Assembly: GCF_913055165.1 (NCBI RefSeq) | Contig: NZ_CAJXJS010000008.1 | Coordinates: forward strand, 1 to 64,000 | Source: an uncultured Devosia sp. | GTDB lineage: Bacteria > Pseudomonadota > Alphaproteobacteria > Rhizobiales > Devosiaceae | Direction: 5' to 3' | Length of the DNA: 64,000 nucleotides | Shown here: positions 62,394-64,000 of the stretch, piece by piece | Layout: each line of letters begins with the position of its first letter | Numbering within the stretch: the stretch's first letter is position 1 | Position numbers and translations under genes: made by a program | Notes under the pieces: generated by a model | Databases searched by the model: none | What the model was told of the DNA's origin: nothing | The model's input: only the letters and a program-made list of their open reading frames with translations

Positions 62394-63581
62394 ATGAGCC
62401 GGACACTGGATAGCCACTTGCGTGGACTCTTGTCCCAGATCGAGCAGGATGGCCTCTACAAGCAAGAGCGCGTCATTCACTCGACCCAGTCTGCTCAGAT
62501 CGAAGTCGGCGACCGCCGCGTGCTGAATTTCTGCGCCAACAATTATCTGGGCCTGGCCGATTCGGAGGATTTGCGCGAGGCGGCCAAGGCGGCGCTGGAT
62601 CGCTATGGCTATGGCATGGCTTCGGTGCGATTCATCTGCGGCACCCAGGAGGAGCACAAGCAGCTCGAAGCGCGGCTGTCGCGCTTTCTCGGGATGGAGG
62701 ACACCATCCTCTATTCGTCCTGCTTCGATGCCAATGGCGGCCTGTTTGAGACCTTGCTGGGCGAGGAGGACGCGGTCATTTCCGACGCGCTCAACCATGC
62801 CTCAATCATCGATGGCATCAGGCTCTCCAAGGCCAGGCGTTACCGCTATGCCAACAATGACATGGCCGAGCTCGAGGCGCGGCTCAAGGAGGCCTCGGAT
62901 GCGCGCTTCCGCCTGATCGCGACCGACGGCGTTTTCTCGATGGATGGGGTGATCGCCAACCTACAGGGCATTTGCGATCTCGCGGACAAGTACGACGCCA
63001 TGGTGATGGTGGACGACAGTCACGCCGTCGGCTTCATCGGCGAGCATGGCCGCGGTACGCCGGAGTATTGCGGCGTGGAAGGCCGCGTGGACATTATCAC
63101 CGGCACGCTCGGCAAAGCCCTCGGTGGTGCCTCGGGCGGCTATACCGCCGCCAGCGGCGCTGTGGTCGAATGGCTGCGCCAGCGCTCGCGCCCCTACCTC
63201 TTTTCCAACACGCTGATGCCGGCGATTGCCGGGGCGACTCTCAGAGTGCTGGACCTGATCGAAGAGGGTGGCGGTTTGCGGCGCACGCTGCAGGACAATG
63301 CCGCCCGGTTCCGCGCGGGCATGGAGAAGCTGGGTTTCACCTTGGCCGGTGCTGACCACCCGATCATCCCGGTGATGATCGGCGACGCCGCGCTGGCCTC
63401 GCAGATGGCCGACAGGCTGCTCGATCGCGGCATCTATGTCATCGGCTTCTCGTTCCCGGTGGTCCCCAAGGGCCAGGCCCGCATCCGAACACAGATGTCG
63501 GCCGCCCACTCGGCCGATGACATTGATCGGGCCATTGCGGCCTTTGGCGACGTCGGTCGCGAACTCGGAGTGATTTCCTGA
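62394..63581 (+). CDS. kbl: glycine C-acetyltransferase (2-amino-3-ketobutyrate CoA ligase)
   Basis: 395 residues, the standard length. The alpha-oxoamine synthase fold: [56 protein letters not shown], and the PLP lysine in [15 protein letters not shown]. It cleaves 2-amino-3-oxobutyrate with CoA to glycine and acetyl-CoA. Its stop overlaps the tdh start by one base (TGATG), giving the classic kbl-tdh operon of threonine catabolism. Confidence 0.96.
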   Translation: MSRTLDSHLRGLLSQIEQDGLYKQERVIHSTQSAQIEVGDRRVLNFCANNYLGLADSEDLREAAKAALDRYGYGMASVRFICGTQEEHKQLEARLSRFLGMEDTILYSSCFDANGGLFETLLGEEDAVISDALNHASIIDGIRLSKARRYRYANNDMAELEARLKEASDARFRLIATDGVFSMDGVIANLQGICDLADKYDAMVMVDDSHAVGFIGEHGRGTPEYCGVEGRVDIITGTLGKALGGASGGYTAASGAVVEWLRQRSRPYLFSNTLMPAIAGATLRVLDLIEEGGGLRRTLQDNAARFRAGMEKLGFTLAGADHPIIPVMIGDAALASQMADRLLDRGIYVIGFSFPVVPKGQARIRTQMSAAHSADDIDRAIAAFGDVGRELGVIS

Positions 63582-64000
63582 TGTCGAACATGATGCGCGC
63601 ACTGGTCAAGGCCAAGGCCGAACCCGGCATCTGGATGGAGCGGGTTCCGGTGCCCGAGATCGGGCCGAATGACGTGCTGATCAAGGTCAAGAAGAGCGCG
63701 ATCTGTGGCACGGATGTCCACATCTACAACTGGGACCAGTGGGCGCAAAAGACCGTGCCGGTGCCGCTGGTGACGGGCCATGAATTCGTCGGCGAGATCG
63801 CCGATGTCGGCAGCGCCGTCACCGAATACCGCGTCGGCCAGCGCGTTTCGGGCGAGGGCCATATCGTGTGCGGCCACTGCCGCAATTGCCGCGCGGGCAG
63901 GGGGCATCTGTGCCGCAATACGCTGGGCGTCGGCGTGCACCGGCCCGGCTCGTTCGCCGAGTTCCTGTCGCTGCCACAGCACAATGTCGTGCCCATACCG
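63581..64000 (+). CDS. tdh: L-threonine 3-dehydrogenase, N-terminal part
   Basis: Only the first 140 residues are in the window; the gene continues past the edge. [20 protein letters not shown] opens the protein. Catalytic zinc ligands are in [13 protein letters not shown] and [13 protein letters not shown]. The structural zinc cysteines are in [15 protein letters not shown]. It oxidises threonine to 2-amino-3-oxobutyrate with NAD, supplying the substrate of Kbl. Confidence 0.95.
   Translation, partial: MSNMMRALVKAKAEPGIWMERVPVPEIGPNDVLIKVKKSAICGTDVHIYNWDQWAQKTVPVPLVTGHEFVGEIADVGSAVTEYRVGQRVSGEGHIVCGHCRNCRAGRGHLCRNTLGVGVHRPGSFAEFLSLPQHNVVPIP

Noticed and set aside
1-64000. CRISPR array, rRNA or prophage
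   Set aside because: No regularly spaced repeats, rRNA-like segments or phage structural genes are seen anywhere in the window.

Overview
The window reads as a chromosomal segment of an alphaproteobacterium, most likely Hyphomicrobiales (Rhizobiales) and possibly a Devosia-like lineage. This rests on an ExoY/ExoP-type polysaccharide system, a DUF2336 protein, a Rhizobiales-type transglutaminase-like protein, a perfect TTAA-N7-TTAAC (CtrA-type) box and rhizobial-style amino-acid uptake and catabolism genes. Genus is an inference.

Layout. (1) 1-600: a small hypothetical gene and a truncated IS110-type transposase. (2) 851-11808, minus strand: a near-gapless operon for a fucose-containing, sulfated polysaccharide. 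In transcription order it is gmd, fcl, an SDR epimerase/dehydratase, then three glycosyltransferases each followed directly by its own sulfotransferase (GT-ST-GT-ST-GT-ST), then a Wzx-type flippase. (3) 12365-15449: a MobA/MobL-type relaxase whose helicase half lacks a recognisable Walker A, facing a divergent gene of unknown function across an inverted-repeat region that could be an oriT. (4) 15849-22345: mostly ordinary genes: an exported repeat protein, nitroreductase, a soluble lytic transglycosylase under a CtrA box, a small membrane protein, DUF2336, NAD kinase, a transglutaminase-like protein and a small secreted protein. (5) 22684-34747: the second half of the polysaccharide system: undecaprenyl-phosphate sugar transferase, an IS5/IS427-group element inserted at its stop codon, a PPP-family phosphatase, an O-antigen ligase/polymerase-like protein, an exported TPR-like protein, an ExoP/Wzc tyrosine kinase, an SLC13 permease, a paralogue of the first-cluster SDR, a coiled-coil protein, and cysQ, which removes the PAP left by sulfotransferases. 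(6) 35187-64000: a catabolic and uptake island: two related FAD amine oxidases, a GntR/FCD regulator, a small-molecule kinase coupled to a class III PLP enzyme, an HAD hydrolase, two tandem-GNAT proteins, a second class III aminotransferase, a FecBCD-type importer, a tartrate/malate-type dehydrogenase, GabD, an ArgE-like deacylase, a 2-hydroxyacid dehydrogenase, a cupin, an Lrp regulator, a complete peptide-type ABC importer, a threonine synthase, kbl and tdh (cut by the window edge).

How they fit together. Regions 2 and 5 together supply sugar-nucleotide synthesis, priming, assembly, flipping, polymerisation, chain-length control and PAP recycling for a Wzx/Wzy-type sulfated exopolysaccharide. 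No outer-membrane export protein and no PAPS synthesis genes are visible here. The strict alternation of glycosyltransferases and sulfotransferases suggests that each sugar is sulfated in the cytoplasm as the lipid-linked repeat is built, and it is the most striking feature of the window. Region 6 appears to import an amine or peptide-like substrate and break it down. Two exact TnGTnnnACnA operators lie in the divergent promoter region of the kinase/phospho-lyase pair, matching the FCD-type regulator nearby.
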